In this document: positions 18,853 to 28,514 of the stretch, one piece after another
Numbering within the stretch: position 1 is the first letter of the stretch
Layout of the letters: every line of letters begins with the position of its first letter
NCBI RefSeq assembly: GCF_016629565.1
Contig: NZ_AP023057.1
Span: 434,001 to 498,000 of the forward strand
Direction of reading: 5' to 3'
Length of the DNA stretch: 64,000 nucleotides
Source of the DNA: Nitratiruptor sp. YY08-10
Lineage (GTDB): Bacteria > Campylobacterota > Campylobacteria > Campylobacterales > Nitratiruptoraceae
Program-made: the position numbers and the translations under genes
The notes under the pieces: generated by a model
Databases searched by the model: none
Told to the model about the DNA's origin: nothing
What the model saw: only the letters and a program-made list of their open reading frames with translations

Positions 18853-19332
18853 ATGAAAGTGATGGTCATTCAAGGTCCCAATCTCAATATGCTTGGAATT
18901 CGTGAGCAACATATCTATGGTCCTATGAAACTGGAAGATATTCACAAGCAGATGAAGAACTTCGCCGATGCGAATGGCTTGGATATCGAATTTTTCCAAA
19001 GCAATCTTGAAGGCGAAATAGTCGACAAGATTCAGGAGTCTTTGGGAGATGCTGATGGTATCATCATCAATGCAGGAGCCTATACACATACATCCATTGC
19101 TATTCGTGATGCGATTGCAGCGGTACAGCTTCCTACAATCGAAGTGCATTTGAGCAATGTATATAGACGTGAAGAGTTTCGGCAAAAAAGTATGATTGCT
19201 CCAGTGTGTGCGGGAGTGATCACAGGTTTTGGGCCATTTAGCTATCATCTTGCCATGGTTGCCATGCATCAGATTTTCCAAGAGATTGAAGCTCTTAAAG
19301 CGCAGCAACAGCAACAACCTCAACAGGCGTAA
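18853..19332 (+). CDS. aroQ: 3-dehydroquinate dehydratase, type II
   Basis: AroQ makes 3-dehydroshikimate in the shikimate pathway. The 159-residue protein has the type II signature: [34 protein letters not shown] and [14 protein letters not shown]. The catalytic tyrosine is in the loop HIYG, and the histidine lies in the EVHLSN segment. The C terminus has a short glutamine-rich tail (QQQQQPQQA) beyond the usual end, which looks like harmless low complexity. Confidence 0.95.
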   Translation: MKVMVIQGPNLNMLGIREQHIYGPMKLEDIHKQMKNFADANGLDIEFFQSNLEGEIVDKIQESLGDADGIIINAGAYTHTSIAIRDAIAAVQLPTIEVHLSNVYRREEFRQKSMIAPVCAGVITGFGPFSYHLAMVAMHQIFQEIEALKAQQQQQPQQA

Positions 19333-19347
19333 GCCTTTGGAGGTTGC

Positions 19348-20361
19348 ATGAACTATATACTCAAAGATGAAAACGCAGTCTATTATGAATGTGGTTTTAG
19401 CTGCGATAATGAACTTTTGATCGCTTTAGGCGATGAAAAATATTTTCTGACCGATGCCCGCTATACTACAGAGGCCAAAGAACAGATAAGAGATGCTGAG
19501 GTTATTGAGACACGAAATCTTTATAAAACGGCAAGAGAGATTATTCGAAAAAGTGGCGTAAAACGGGTCTATTTCGATCCAAAAGAGTTCAGTTGTGCCG
19601 ATTTTTCCGAACTTTCAAAGTTTCGTATCGATTGGAGAAAAAGAGCAAATCTTTCTTGGAAAAAACGACTCATCAAAACGGAAGAGGAGATCGCACTTAT
19701 TAAAAGATCGGTAGAGCTGAATGCCGAAGCCTTCGATATATTTGCAAAAAAGTTGCAAGAGTGTGAAGGGTGGAGTGAAAAGAGACTTCATTTTGAAGCG
19801 ATTGCACATCTGAGCAGATTTGGAGAATTTGATCTCAGTTTCGATCCCATCTTTGCCATCAATGAAAACGCTGCAAAACCCCATGCACTGCCGGGTGAAA
19901 AAAGATTACAAAAAGGTGATCTCATACTCTTTGATGCCGGTATCAAGTACAAACGCTACTGCAGTGACCGCACAAGAACCGCTTGTTTTGGTGAAAACAT
20001 CCATTTTGGCAAAGAGCAAACCTTTTCAAATCCAAAAATCCAACGGGCCTACGATCTTGTTAAAAAAGCACAAGAGCGTGCGATCGAGGCTGCAAGAAGC
20101 GGGATGAAAGCAAAAGATCTGGATAAAGTGGCTCGAGAAATCATCGACAAGAGCGAATTCAAAGGGACATTTGTCCACTCCTTGGGACATGGAGTTGGAC
20201 TCGATATCCATGAGATGCCTTTTATCAACGCAAAAAATGAACAGATTCTTGAAGATGGCATGGTATTTACCATTGAACCTGGCATTTATATCCCTGGAGA
20301 GTTTGGTATCCGAATAGAAGATATGGTTGTGCTGCGAAACGGACGGGCAGAGGTATTGTAG
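19348..20361 (+). CDS. pepQ: Xaa-Pro peptidase, M24 family
   Basis: A 337-residue metallopeptidase of the pita-bread fold that releases residues next to proline. The five metal ligands are visible: Asp in DAGIKY, Asp in SDRTRT, His in GHGVGLDIHEMP, Glu in TIEPGIYIP and Glu in RIEDM. The N-terminal domain is short. Aminopeptidase P and prolidase cannot be told apart here. GGAGG precedes the ATG, and folK begins directly after the stop. I recall the same aroQ-pepQ-folK order in Campylobacter. Confidence 0.88.
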   Translation: MNYILKDENAVYYECGFSCDNELLIALGDEKYFLTDARYTTEAKEQIRDAEVIETRNLYKTAREIIRKSGVKRVYFDPKEFSCADFSELSKFRIDWRKRANLSWKKRLIKTEEEIALIKRSVELNAEAFDIFAKKLQECEGWSEKRLHFEAIAHLSRFGEFDLSFDPIFAINENAAKPHALPGEKRLQKGDLILFDAGIKYKRYCSDRTRTACFGENIHFGKEQTFSNPKIQRAYDLVKKAQERAIEAARSGMKAKDLDKVAREIIDKSEFKGTFVHSLGHGVGLDIHEMPFINAKNEQILEDGMVFTIEPGIYIPGEFGIRIEDMVVLRNGRAEVL

Positions 20362-20856
20362 GTGCGAAAGAAGCTCAGCGAGGATCTTGTCTTTTATTTC
20401 GATCCGCTCTATCCAAAAAATTTCTCTAAATATACAAATGGAGAGATTGCCATCCTCGGAATAGGAGGCAATCTTGGCAATGTGCGAAGACGTTTTCGTA
20501 AACTGGCAATTTATCTTGCCTCTCATCCGCATGTACGACTACTACGAACGGCTCCAGTGCTTAAAAACCCGCCTTTTGGTTATTTTGATCAACCAGATTT
20601 TTACAATTCGGTGATTATTGTTCAAACTTCGTTTTCTCCGAGAGAACTTTTGCATTTTTGTCTTCAAACAGAAAAACGTTTCAGAAGGAAAAGAAGTTTC
20701 AAAAACGCTCCGAGAACACTCGATATCGATATTTTGTTTTATGGAAAAAAGCGAGTGGATCAAAAAGATCTCACTATTCCCCATCCGCACTGGAGCGAGA
20801 GAGATTCGGTACAATTGCCCCTACAATATCTGCTGGAGGGGCTATGCGGTTTGTAA
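20362..20856 (+). CDS. folK: 6-hydroxymethyl-7,8-dihydropterin pyrophosphokinase
   Basis: FolK transfers pyrophosphate from ATP to hydroxymethyldihydropterin in folate synthesis. The 164-residue protein has the HPPK pattern: GIGGNLGN, the FYNSV motif, and PRTLDIDILFYG with the two metal-binding aspartates, then IPHPHWSERDSV. It carries about 27 extra residues before the conserved core. GTG 20362 directly follows the pepQ stop. Its last 13 bases overlap the flhG-like gene. Confidence 0.93.
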   Translation: MRKKLSEDLVFYFDPLYPKNFSKYTNGEIAILGIGGNLGNVRRRFRKLAIYLASHPHVRLLRTAPVLKNPPFGYFDQPDFYNSVIIVQTSFSPRELLHFCLQTEKRFRRKRSFKNAPRTLDIDILFYGKKRVDQKDLTIPHPHWSERDSVQLPLQYLLEGLCGL

Positions 20857-21650
20857 CGATTACCAGTGGCAAGGGTGGAGTTGGTAAAAGTACCATAGCT
20901 GCAAATATTGCTTATCTTTTATCCAAATATGGCTATAAAGTCGCCATTTTTGATGCAGATATAGGGTTGGCCAATCAAGACATCATTCTCAATGTAAAAC
21001 CGCAACATACTATTTTGGATGTGTTGAAAGGCAAGGTTCGTTTTTCTGATGCGATCGTACCTATCAATGACAATCTTTTTTTGATTCCTGGAGAGAGCGG
21101 GGAAGAGATTTTATCCTTTGATAACGAAGCGCTTTTAGAAGAGTTTTATAAAGGATTGGAACAGTTTAAAGATTTGGATTTTCTTATCATCGATACCGGT
21201 GCCGGAATTGGTGAGAGTGTCCAGAGCTTTGTGAGAGCCTCAACGGATACCGTTATCATCACTATTCCGGATCCTTCAGCTATAATGGATGCTTATTCTA
21301 TGATAAAATATTGCTCAAGAGTCAAAAAGAGTGTCAGTATTGTTTTAAATCAGGTCAAAAGCAAAAAAGAAGCACTTATTCTTTTTAACAAACTGGACAG
21401 TGTTGCAACAAAACATTTGGAAAAGAGCATCGATCTCAAACTTCTTGGATTTATACAAAAAAGCAGTATAGTTGAGGAAGCCACAAAAACAAGAAAGCTT
21501 GTGGCAAAAGAGTTTATAACGTCACTACCTGCTATTCAGATGGGGGAAATTGCCAAAAGATTGACAGATTCGGTTGCAAAGGATGGAACGAAAATCAAAG
21601 AAAATACGAATATTGCAGTTTTTTTCAAAAGATTGTTACAAAAATTTTAG
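20844..21650 (+). CDS. flhG: MinD/ParA-family ATPase, FlhG-like
   Basis: A 268-residue deviant-Walker P-loop ATPase. TSGKGGVGKST is at about 7-17, the switch regions are FDADIGLANQD and IIDTGAGIG, and the C terminus carries basic and hydrophobic residues. FlhG sets flagellar number with the GTPase FlhF. The start at ATG 20844 is chosen because GGAGGGG lies just upstream and the conserved strand begins at once; the in-frame extension upstream reads as a shadow of folK. Two features are odd. The N-terminal helix that in FlhG proteins contacts FlhF is absent, and flhF, which I recall lying between folK and flhG in Campylobacter, is missing. An orphan MinD-like role is possible. Confidence 0.75.
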   Translation: MRFVTITSGKGGVGKSTIAANIAYLLSKYGYKVAIFDADIGLANQDIILNVKPQHTILDVLKGKVRFSDAIVPINDNLFLIPGESGEEILSFDNEALLEEFYKGLEQFKDLDFLIIDTGAGIGESVQSFVRASTDTVIITIPDPSAIMDAYSMIKYCSRVKKSVSIVLNQVKSKKEALILFNKLDSVATKHLEKSIDLKLLGFIQKSSIVEEATKTRKLVAKEFITSLPAIQMGEIAKRLTDSVAKDGTKIKENTNIAVFFKRLLQKF

Positions 21651-21659
21651 AGGTGCAGC

Positions 21660-22679
21660 ATGAGTAAAAAAATAGTCGTGGCAATGAGTGGAGGAGTGGA
21701 TAGCAGTTTTACCGCTCATTTATTGCAAACTAAAGGGTACGAGGTGATCGGCGTTTATATGAAATTTCACCCAAGAGAAGAGTATCATCAAAAAAACATT
21801 GCAAATATTGAAAAAGTCGCGAAACATTTGGGCATTGAATACCATCTGCTCGATCGCACCAAAGAGTTTCAAGAGCGTGTGTACCAACCTTTCGTTGATG
21901 GGTATGTGGCCGGACTCACACCAAACCCTTGCGCAATGTGTAATCGAGTGATGAAATTTACCGAATTGATAGAATTTGCAGATAGACTTGGCGTAGAAAA
22001 GGTTGCCACGGGCCATTACGCAAAAACGGACGGGAAATTTATCTATGAAGCCACAGACAAAAGCAAAGATCAAAGCTATTTTTTGTTTAATTTAAAAAAA
22101 GAGTTTTTGCCAAGAATCATTTTTCCTTTGGGTGATTGGCACAAAGAAGATGTAAAAAAGGAAGCGATGAAAATCCCTTTGCTCAAAAGCATCGCGGAGC
22201 AAAAAGAGAGTAGTGAGATCTGTTTTGTAGAGACCAACTATATCGATGTGCTTAAAGAGCATACCGAAGTGGAAATGCCGGGAGAAGTGGTCGACACACA
22301 TGGCAAAGTGATAGGAGAGCATAAGGGATACATGCATTATACCATTGGCAAGAGAAAAGGTTTCCGTCTTTTTAAAGCGCACCAGCCACACTATGTTCTT
22401 GATATCATTCCCCATAAAAACAGAATTGTTGTTGGTACGAAAGAGCAGTTGGAAAAGAGGCAGATTATTCTTCGTGGACTCAATATGTTTTTGGATCAAA
22501 AGGAGTTTGACTGCTATATCAAGATACGCTATCGAACCCATAAAGTACCGTGTCATGTGAAAATTGACGGTTCCGTTGCAAGTGTGACCCTTAAAGAGCC
22601 CGTTTATGGTGTGGCAAAAGGACAAGCGGGTGTCTTTTATGATGAAGAGAAAGTATTGGGCGGTGGCTGGATAGTTTAG
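21660..22679 (+). CDS. mnmA: tRNA 2-thiouridylase MnmA
   Basis: MnmA adds sulfur to U34 of tRNAs for Lys, Glu and Gln. The 339-residue protein has the PP-loop [12 protein letters not shown], the first catalytic cysteine in [22 protein letters not shown], and the second cysteine in SSEICFVE. The C-terminal barrel region includes [10 protein letters not shown] and VGTKEQL. AGAGGTG precedes the ATG. It sits directly after the flhG-like gene. Confidence 0.96.
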   Translation: MSKKIVVAMSGGVDSSFTAHLLQTKGYEVIGVYMKFHPREEYHQKNIANIEKVAKHLGIEYHLLDRTKEFQERVYQPFVDGYVAGLTPNPCAMCNRVMKFTELIEFADRLGVEKVATGHYAKTDGKFIYEATDKSKDQSYFLFNLKKEFLPRIIFPLGDWHKEDVKKEAMKIPLLKSIAEQKESSEICFVETNYIDVLKEHTEVEMPGEVVDTHGKVIGEHKGYMHYTIGKRKGFRLFKAHQPHYVLDIIPHKNRIVVGTKEQLEKRQIILRGLNMFLDQKEFDCYIKIRYRTHKVPCHVKIDGSVASVTLKEPVYGVAKGQAGVFYDEEKVLGGGWIV

Positions 22680-22680
22680 A

Positions 22681-22686
22681 TATAAT
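22681..22686 (+). promoter_or_regulatory. Predicted -10 element of prs
   Basis: TATAAT just after the mnmA stop. The predicted start near 22693 leaves a short leader containing AGGAGAG ahead of the prs ATG. Confidence 0.6.
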
Positions 22687-22710
22687 TGCAAAAACTTTTT
22701 AGGAGAGCAG

Positions 22711-23640
22711 ATGAGAGGCTATAAAGTTTTCAGTGGTACCGCACATCCCGATTTTGCAGCTGAGATGGTTCAGTATCTTGGTGTTCCAATGTCACAGGCG
22801 ACTGTGAGTCGGTTTAGCGATGGAGAGATCAATGTTCAAATTCAAGAATCAGTCCGTGGGCGAGATGTTTTTATCGTCCAGCCAACAGGAGCTCCTGCAA
22901 ACGACAACTTGATGGAGCTTCTTATCATGACTGATGCGCTTCGTCGATCATCGGCTGCTTCCATTACTGCTGTGATGCCCTATTTTGGATATGCAAGACA
23001 AGATAGAAAGGCGGCTCCAAGAGTTCCAATCACTGCGAAACTGGTGGCAAATATGCTTGAAAAAGCCGGTATCACAAGAGTGATTACGATGGATCTGCAT
23101 GCAGGGCAGATTCAGGGGTTTTTCGATATTCCCGTGGACAACCTCTACGGTTCTATCATTTTCAAAGAGTATGTCAAAAGTAAAAATTTGCCAAATCCCG
23201 TTGTGGCAAGCCCTGATATCGGTGGCGTTGCAAGGGCCAGATATTTTGCCCAAAAACTGGGATACGATATGGTTATCGTGGATAAGCGAAGAGAAAAAGC
23301 GAATGAATCGGAAGTGATGAACATCATCGGTAACGTAGAAGGAAAAGATATCATCATCGTCGATGATATGATCGATACTGCTGGAACCATCGTCAAAGCG
23401 GCTGCTGCTCTCAAAGCAAAAGGGGCAAATTCCGTTATGGCTTGCTGTACCCACCCGGTGCTGAGCGGACCGGCGTATGAGCGAATAGAAAACGGTGAAT
23501 TGGATGAGCTTGTAGTCACCAATACCCTCCCTCTCAAAAAAGAGAGTGAAAAAATCAAAGTGCTTTCTGTGGCAAATCTCTTTGGGGAAGTGATCCGAAG
23601 AGTGTACTACAATGAAAGTGTCAACAGCCTCTTTCGGTAA
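22711..23640 (+). CDS. prs: Ribose-phosphate pyrophosphokinase
   Basis: Prs makes PRPP from ribose-5-phosphate and ATP, and supplies nadC, the purine route and pyrimidine synthesis. The 309-residue protein has the class I pattern: [36 protein letters not shown], and the PRPP-binding loop [12 protein letters not shown]. It has its own promoter and a good AGGAG site. lepA starts 10 bases after its stop. Confidence 0.97.
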   Translation: MRGYKVFSGTAHPDFAAEMVQYLGVPMSQATVSRFSDGEINVQIQESVRGRDVFIVQPTGAPANDNLMELLIMTDALRRSSAASITAVMPYFGYARQDRKAAPRVPITAKLVANMLEKAGITRVITMDLHAGQIQGFFDIPVDNLYGSIIFKEYVKSKNLPNPVVASPDIGGVARARYFAQKLGYDMVIVDKRREKANESEVMNIIGNVEGKDIIIVDDMIDTAGTIVKAAAALKAKGANSVMACCTHPVLSGPAYERIENGELDELVVTNTLPLKKESEKIKVLSVANLFGEVIRRVYYNESVNSLFR

Positions 23641-23650
23641 AAAGGTACCT

Positions 23651-25441
23651 ATGGAAAATATACGAAACTTCTCCATCATCGCACACATCGATCACGGCAA
23701 AAGTACCCTTGCCGATCGCCTGATCCAAGAGTGTGGGGCTATTGAAGACAGAAAGATGAGCGATCAGGTGATGGATACGATGGATATAGAAAAAGAGCGC
23801 GGCATCACCATCAAAGCGCAAAGCGTGCGACTCACCTACAAAAAAGATGGCAAAGAGTATATCCTCAATCTCATCGATACACCGGGACACGTGGATTTTA
23901 GCTACGAAGTGAGCAGATCTTTAGCTTCCAGTGAGGGGGCTCTGCTGGTGGTAGATGCAAGCCAAGGTGTCGAAGCACAGACGATTGCCAATGTCTATAT
24001 TGCACTGGAAAATGATCTTGAACTCATTCCTGTCATCAATAAAATCGATTTGCCTGCAGCTGATCCAGAAAGAGTGAAAGCCGATATTGAAAATACCATC
24101 GGACTTGACTGTACCGATGCAATTGAAGTAAGTGCCAAAACAGGGCAGGGGATCAAAGAGCTCCTTGATGCCATCATTGAGCGAATTCCGGCCCCTTCAG
24201 GCGATCCATCGGCTCCTACAAAAGCGCTTATCTATGATAGCTGGTTCGATAGCTATCTGGGGGCCCTTGCATTGGTTCGAGTATTTGAAGGAGAGATCAA
24301 AAAAGGACAAGAAGTCCTTGTCATGGGAACAGGAAAAACCCATGAAGTAATCGATCTCATGTATCCGCATCCCATCAACCCTCAAAAAACTGATGCGATA
24401 AAAACGGGTGAAATCGGCATCGTTGTAATGGGGTTGAAAAACATTGGTGATGTACAGGTGGGGGATACGATTACGGATGCAAAAAATCCAACACCAGAGC
24501 CGATAGAGGGTTTTGAAGAGGCAAAACCTTTTGTATTTGCGGGGTTGTATCCCATCGATACGGACAAATTTGAAGATTTGCGAGAAGCCCTCAATAAACT
24601 CAAACTCAATGATGCCGCTATTGCTTTTGAACCAGAGACTTCGGCTGCTCTTGGATTTGGATTTCGTGTCGGGTTTTTGGGTCTTTTGCATATGGAGGTT
24701 GTCAAAGAGCGGTTGGAGAGAGAGTTTGGGCTTGATCTCATAGCTACGGCCCCTACAGTGACGTATCAAGTCAAAAAAACCGATGGTGAGACTATCGAGA
24801 TTCAAAATCCAAGCGAACTGCCGCCTCCCCAAGAGATCGATACGATTTATGAACCCTATGTGAAAGCGACGATCATCACGCCGACTGAGTTTTTGGGAAA
24901 TGTACTCAATCTTTTAAGCGAAAAAAGAGGCGTTCAGCTGAAGATGGACTATATCACGCAAGATCGAGTGATGCTTGAGTATGAGATCCCGATGAATGAG
25001 ATCGTGATGGATTTCTATGACAAACTCAAAACTGTCACGAAAGGGTATGCAAGTTTTGATTATGAACCAAGTGGATATAAAGAGGGAGATCTTGTTAAAC
25101 TTGATATCCGAGTAGCGGGAGAAGTGGTGGATGCGCTTTCCATCATCGTTCCAAAAGAGAAGGCCCAATATAAGGGAAGAGAACTTGTCAAAAAGATGAA
25201 AGAGCTGGTCCCTAGACAGCTTTTTGAAGTAGCGATTCAAGCAAGTATAGGTAACAAGATCATTGCTCGCGAGACTGTGAGTGCGATGCGAAAAAATGTT
25301 ACTGCCAAATGTTACGGCGGGGATATTACAAGAAAACGAAAGCTGCTTGAGAAACAAAAAGAGGGGAAAAAGCGTATGAAGGCTATCGGAAAGGTACAAC
25401 TGCCGCAAGAAGCCTTCTTGAGCGTTTTAAAAATTGACTGA
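23651..25441 (+). CDS. lepA: Elongation factor 4 (LepA)
   Basis: LepA is a ribosome-bound GTPase with roles in back-translocation or ribosome biogenesis. The 596-residue protein has [10 protein letters not shown] at the N terminus, [17 protein letters not shown] and NKIDLP, and the LepA-specific C-terminal domain. The start is set at ATG 23651 (MENIRNFS), after AAGG and the prs stop; an upstream ATG inside prs would add 13 unrelated residues. Its stop overlaps the next start codon. Confidence 0.97.
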   Translation: MENIRNFSIIAHIDHGKSTLADRLIQECGAIEDRKMSDQVMDTMDIEKERGITIKAQSVRLTYKKDGKEYILNLIDTPGHVDFSYEVSRSLASSEGALLVVDASQGVEAQTIANVYIALENDLELIPVINKIDLPAADPERVKADIENTIGLDCTDAIEVSAKTGQGIKELLDAIIERIPAPSGDPSAPTKALIYDSWFDSYLGALALVRVFEGEIKKGQEVLVMGTGKTHEVIDLMYPHPINPQKTDAIKTGEIGIVVMGLKNIGDVQVGDTITDAKNPTPEPIEGFEEAKPFVFAGLYPIDTDKFEDLREALNKLKLNDAAIAFEPETSAALGFGFRVGFLGLLHMEVVKERLEREFGLDLIATAPTVTYQVKKTDGETIEIQNPSELPPPQEIDTIYEPYVKATIITPTEFLGNVLNLLSEKRGVQLKMDYITQDRVMLEYEIPMNEIVMDFYDKLKTVTKGYASFDYEPSGYKEGDLVKLDIRVAGEVVDALSIIVPKEKAQYKGRELVKKMKELVPRQLFEVAIQASIGNKIIARETVSAMRKNVTAKCYGGDITRKRKLLEKQKEGKKRMKAIGKVQLPQEAFLSVLKID

Positions 25442-26019
25442 TGCGCTGTCTTGTATGCCAGGATTTTTCCTGGCAGATCATTTGTAGAACTTGTCAAACC
25501 ACTCTTCTAAAGCCCACAATAAAACGAAGAAAAATCTTTGATCAATTTGAAGTGATCAGTTTTTATGAGTATAGTGAAATAGCCCCTTTGTTGCATACAA
25601 AACACCACTATATCGGCGCTTCAGTTTTTACAATCATGGCTAGAAATTCATTTGTACATTTTGCACAACATTTTGATCAAAAAGCTACTGCTATAGCGAT
25701 TGATGATCGAATCGAAAGGAGTGGATATTCCCATACTGCCATTTTGGCGCATGCTCTCAAGAGTGCAATGATTCAAGTTTGCTATGGAGCGTTGCAAGCG
25801 AAACATGATGTGAGTTATTCTGGAAAATCGTTACAGTATCGATTGCAACATCCACGAGGTTTTCAATATAAAGGTCCAAAAGATGATATCATCTTGGTTG
25901 ATGATATTGTTACAACGGGAACGACATTACAAGAAGCGTACAGTGCAGCAAAAAGAGAAGGGGCAAATCCCCTTTTTGCTTTGACGTTGGCGGATGCTCA
26001 AGAGACAGAAACGATATAG
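25441..26019 (+). CDS. ComF-like phosphoribosyltransferase with N-terminal zinc motif
   Basis: A 192-residue protein of the ComF/amidophosphoribosyltransferase-like group. The N terminus has paired cysteines (CLVCQ ... CRTC) as in the ComF zinc finger. The C-terminal half carries the PRPP-binding loop ILVDDIVTTGTTL. ComF proteins are needed for DNA uptake in competent bacteria, though the reaction is not settled. The 1-bp overlap with lepA suggests co-transcription. It converges on a minus-strand gene with a 22-bp overlap. Confidence 0.75.
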   Translation: MRCLVCQDFSWQIICRTCQTTLLKPTIKRRKIFDQFEVISFYEYSEIAPLLHTKHHYIGASVFTIMARNSFVHFAQHFDQKATAIAIDDRIERSGYSHTAILAHALKSAMIQVCYGALQAKHDVSYSGKSLQYRLQHPRGFQYKGPKDDIILVDDIVTTGTTLQEAYSAAKREGANPLFALTLADAQETETI

Positions 26020-26321
26020 TAGGTCTCTTTACCTTGCACTTTTTGCAACGTGACGTTATATTTTTGCGCCCATTTGTTGAGCTCTTCAAGAGCAATTTCC
26101 AGCTTAGATGGATCGGTTATTTTAATTTTTAGATGAGGAACGGAGTTGGAAAGTGCTACAAATCCTCCATAATTTTTGAGATGGTCATGAAGCGCAACAA
26201 TATGTTTTTTAATCTTTTCAAAACCTGGAGTTTTTTCCTTGATTGCTTGAAGCTGTGCCAATGTAGCACTATCAGGGTGGTAACCAAGCTGTGTAAGTAA
26301 CCCCTCATTTTCAATCTGCAT
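25998..26321 (-). CDS. Conserved-looking 107-residue protein of unknown function
   Basis: I do not recognise a family. The product has 107 residues, no signal peptide, no membrane helix and no cysteine. The N-terminal half is helical, with a histidine-containing helix (KKHIVALHDHL), and the C-terminal half has strand-like segments (HLKIKITD, YYIVSVS). It has an excellent AGGAGG site four bases before its ATG and its own upstream region with a direct repeat, so it appears to be a real, separately expressed gene. A small cytoplasmic binding or regulatory protein would fit, but nothing more can be said. Confidence 0.65.
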   Translation of the reverse strand: MQIENEGLLTQLGYHPDSATLAQLQAIKEKTPGFEKIKKHIVALHDHLKNYGGFVALSNSVPHLKIKITDPSKLEIALEELNKWAQKYNVTLQKVQGKETYYIVSVS

Positions 26322-26352
26322 CGAACCTCCTCATACTTTTTTCTTATGTTAC

Positions 26353-26373
26353 AAAAGTTTGAGTAAAAGTTTG
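26353..26373. repeat. Direct repeat in the promoter region of the 107-residue protein
   Basis: AAAAGTTTG occurs twice with three bases between copies (26353-26361 and 26365-26373), a 12-bp period, at about the -35 position for the minus-strand gene at 26321. Tandem sites of this spacing are typical for response regulators. No partner is known. Confidence 0.4.
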
Positions 26374-26423
26374 CTTTATGGCTTATACCGAGTCGTGCAC
26401 GTTACAGAGTGTATTGATTTATT

Positions 26424-27323
26424 CTACTCCTCTTCCCATTCGTAAATCTGATACGCCTTGAATACATTTTTTCTATGTAATTCTTTATAAAGTTTCATAT
26501 TTTTATATTGTGGTAATGTGATTTTTGTAGTAACTTCGTCAAGCTCAATGCCATCTTCTATCGCTTTCTTGAACTCTTTTCTTAGTTGTTGTAGATACTC
26601 TTTTGTAAAGATATATGCTTTAGTGTCATATTTCATACCATGTCCCCCAATAATGTATTTTGGTTTGAGAGAAAGAATGAAATCGATTGCTTTAAGCCAG
26701 CCTTCTATATCACCATCGCGAATGGAAGGGAGCCTATCATTGAATATAATATCCCCTGCAAACACAACCCGTTCTTTTGGATAGAAAGCTATGAGATCCG
26801 ATTTTGTATGAGCTGGATGGGGAATTGGTATGACTTGGAGTTCATTGTCAAGAGTGATGGACTTAGTCACATAGTGTGTTGGTAACACGAGTTGTGTATC
26901 TTTGTATGACTCTTTGGTGATATGCTGTTGCATTCTCGTATTCGTAGTATTTTGATACTTGTGTTCTATCTCTTTCGTACCGTATATTCGTACGCCAAGC
27001 GTAGCATAATAAGAGTTTCCTAAGATATGATCATCGTGATAGTGTGAGTTAATAACATATTTTATTTTCTTAGGTGTTATTTTTCGAATCTGTGTAACTT
27101 CCTCTTTGGCATACATATAGGTTGGACCTGTATCAAATACCGCAACGCCATTTTTTAATATCACAAAACAGCTATTACTGATGTTGCCGTTATTGTGCTT
27201 ATTGGGTATTTCATTTTTTCCAAAGAAGCAGTAGACATGAGGTGTTATCTTGAGTGGAGTTAAACTATAGGATGCTGCAAAAGTAGATAGAGCGACGAAA
27301 GGTATTAATAACGAGCTCACCAT
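26424..27323 (-). CDS. Periplasmic metallo-beta-lactamase-fold hydrolase (SoxH-like)
   Basis: A 299-residue protein with a short signal peptide (ending near the ALSTFAA segment) and a metallo-beta-lactamase fold. The metal motif HYHDDH lies in VINSHYHDDHILG, the later ligands in PHPAHTKSD, FAGDIIF and IGGHG. The segment around GNISNSCFV and FDTGPT resembles the SoxH / quinoprotein-associated zinc hydrolases rather than true beta-lactamases. No sox or quinoprotein genes are next to it. It has its own TATAAT and AAGGAT before ATG 27323. The substrate is unknown. Nearby codon use looks AT-richer than the flanking housekeeping genes. Confidence 0.75.
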   Translation of the reverse strand: MVSSLLIPFVALSTFAASYSLTPLKITPHVYCFFGKNEIPNKHNNGNISNSCFVILKNGVAVFDTGPTYMYAKEEVTQIRKITPKKIKYVINSHYHDDHILGNSYYATLGVRIYGTKEIEHKYQNTTNTRMQQHITKESYKDTQLVLPTHYVTKSITLDNELQVIPIPHPAHTKSDLIAFYPKERVVFAGDIIFNDRLPSIRDGDIEGWLKAIDFILSLKPKYIIGGHGMKYDTKAYIFTKEYLQQLRKEFKKAIEDGIELDEVTTKITLPQYKNMKLYKELHRKNVFKAYQIYEWEEE

Positions 27324-27344
27324 GTATCCTTCATTTTTTTTTAC

Positions 27345-27350
27345 ATTATA
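27345..27350 (-). promoter_or_regulatory. Predicted -10 element of the metallo-beta-lactamase-fold gene
   Basis: TATAAT on the minus strand, 21 bases before the ATG at 27323, in an A/T-rich gap. Confidence 0.5.
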
Positions 27351-27431
27351 AATAAAAATTGTAAAAGATTTATAAATAATTTTGGTTTCTCATGCATGAA
27401 GGATTTCTATGGCTATGGAAGTTTTTTGTAA

Positions 27432-27506
27432 TGGCTCCGGATGCAGGATTCGAACCTGCGACCAACCGGTTAACAGCCGGTTGCTCTACCGCTGAGCTAA
27501 TCCGGA
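27432..27506 (-). tRNA. tRNA-Asn (anticodon GTT)
   Basis: The minus strand folds as a cloverleaf. The acceptor stem TCCGGAT (27506-27500) pairs with ATCCGGA (27442-27436), the discriminator base is G, and CCA is encoded at 27434-27432. The D arm has AGCTCAGCGGTAGAGC, the anticodon loop reads CTGTTAACC with GTT at its centre, and the T arm has GGTTCGAATCC. It is single, with a near-ideal promoter upstream. Confidence 0.97.
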
Positions 27507-27548
27507 ATATCGGAGTTTTGGAGCTTTCGGCTCGTTTTGTTGAGTAGA

Positions 27549-27577
27549 ATTATAAATGAAAAAATAACAAATGTCAA
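27549..27577 (-). promoter_or_regulatory. Sigma-70 promoter of tRNA-Asn
   Basis: TTGACA (27577-27572) and TATAAT (27554-27549) on the minus strand are separated by exactly 17 bases. This is the only full-consensus promoter found in the window, as expected for a stable RNA gene. Confidence 0.8.
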
Positions 27578-27605
27578 GAGTTTGGAAGCGTGTTTTTTCA
27601 AATTC

Positions 27606-28514
27606 CTATTGCAATTTTATAAATGAAATATTTCCTACTTTTCGTAGAGACAGTTTACCGGTATCCAGTAATTTTTGAAAATACTTTCTTGTCGTTTTGT
27701 CAAATAAAGTTTCAACATCATCCAGTGTCAATGGTCTATGAGAAATAAGATTCACAATCTCTTTTTCATCAAGGTGTAGTGCAAAGGATTGATCTTTTTT
27801 TCGAGAAACGATAGTAACTGGGAGATTATGAATCTTTCTTGAGAGATCAAAGAGCTTTTCATAGCTTACTGGTTCCACTTTATAGGCGGGGGGACGGTCC
27901 ACTGTACCTATGTCGATGCGATCTGGTTTTATGTGTTGCAGGATTGCATTGAGTGCTTCAAATTCTTCAGGTTTATCGTTGATGCCTTGTACCACTAAAA
28001 TCTCTATAACAAAAAAACCTTTATAGATCTTTCGAAACTCGATCATACCTTTAATAATATCTTGGATTTCGATACCCTTTAAAGGACGATCAAGCCGTCT
28101 GAAAGTTCTTTGATTGGCGCTATCCAAAGAGAGTTTGACGATATCAAATTTTGTGAGTATTTCTTGTATGGATGGCTCATTGATACGACTGGCATTGGAG
28201 AGGATGAGCAGTTTTTTATTCTTTTTGATTTCGTTGAGTCTCTCAACCAGTTTGTTAAGATAAGAGTACAATGTTGGCTCTCCATTAGCAGTAACGGTAA
28301 TGACATCGATATCGCTAAATTCTGTTAAAGCTTTTTGGGTCTCTTGTATGACTTCTTGAACAGTTGGAGGGTTGGAAATTGTATCAGCTTGCTTTGCGGG
28401 TTCAAGTTCACAATAGAGGCAGTCAAAATTGCACGATTTTTGTACAGGAGAAAGATCAATCCCAAGAGAGAGACCAAACCTCCTGGAATTTACTGGACCG
28501 AAAATGATACTCAT
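27606..28514 (-). CDS. Radical SAM protein of unknown substrate
   Basis: A 302-residue radical SAM enzyme. The [4Fe-4S] ligands are in CNFDCLYC (CxxxCxxC) near residue 28, preceded by [12 protein letters not shown], and the SAM-binding glycine motif is in [10 protein letters not shown]. The C-terminal part has helical, winged-helix-like sequence without extra cysteine clusters. It overlaps the hemE stop by 4 bp and is coupled to it; I recall the same pair in Campylobacter. A role tied to haem or tetrapyrrole metabolism is only suggested by position. Confidence 0.85.
   Translation of the reverse strand: MSIIFGPVNSRRFGLSLGIDLSPVQKSCNFDCLYCELEPAKQADTISNPPTVQEVIQETQKALTEFSDIDVITVTANGEPTLYSYLNKLVERLNEIKKNKKLLILSNASRINEPSIQEILTKFDIVKLSLDSANQRTFRRLDRPLKGIEIQDIIKGMIEFRKIYKGFFVIEILVVQGINDKPEEFEALNAILQHIKPDRIDIGTVDRPPAYKVEPVSYEKLFDLSRKIHNLPVTIVSRKKDQSFALHLDEKEIVNLISHRPLTLDDVETLFDKTTRKYFQKLLDTGKLSLRKVGNISFIKLQ

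Noticed and set aside
20658-20843. In-frame extension upstream of the flhG-like gene
   Set aside because: It would overlap folK by almost 200 bp; the sequence is basic and unlike FlhG N termini, and the strong GGAGGGG site supports ATG 20844.
22948-23688. 246-codon open frame opposite prs and the lepA start
   Set aside because: It lies on the antisense strand of a highly conserved gene, with His/Ser/Phe-rich sequence typical of a shadow frame and no ribosome site.
27432-27605. tRNA-Asn as an attachment site of a mobile element
   Set aside because: No integrase and no second copy of the tRNA 3' end were seen in the flanks.
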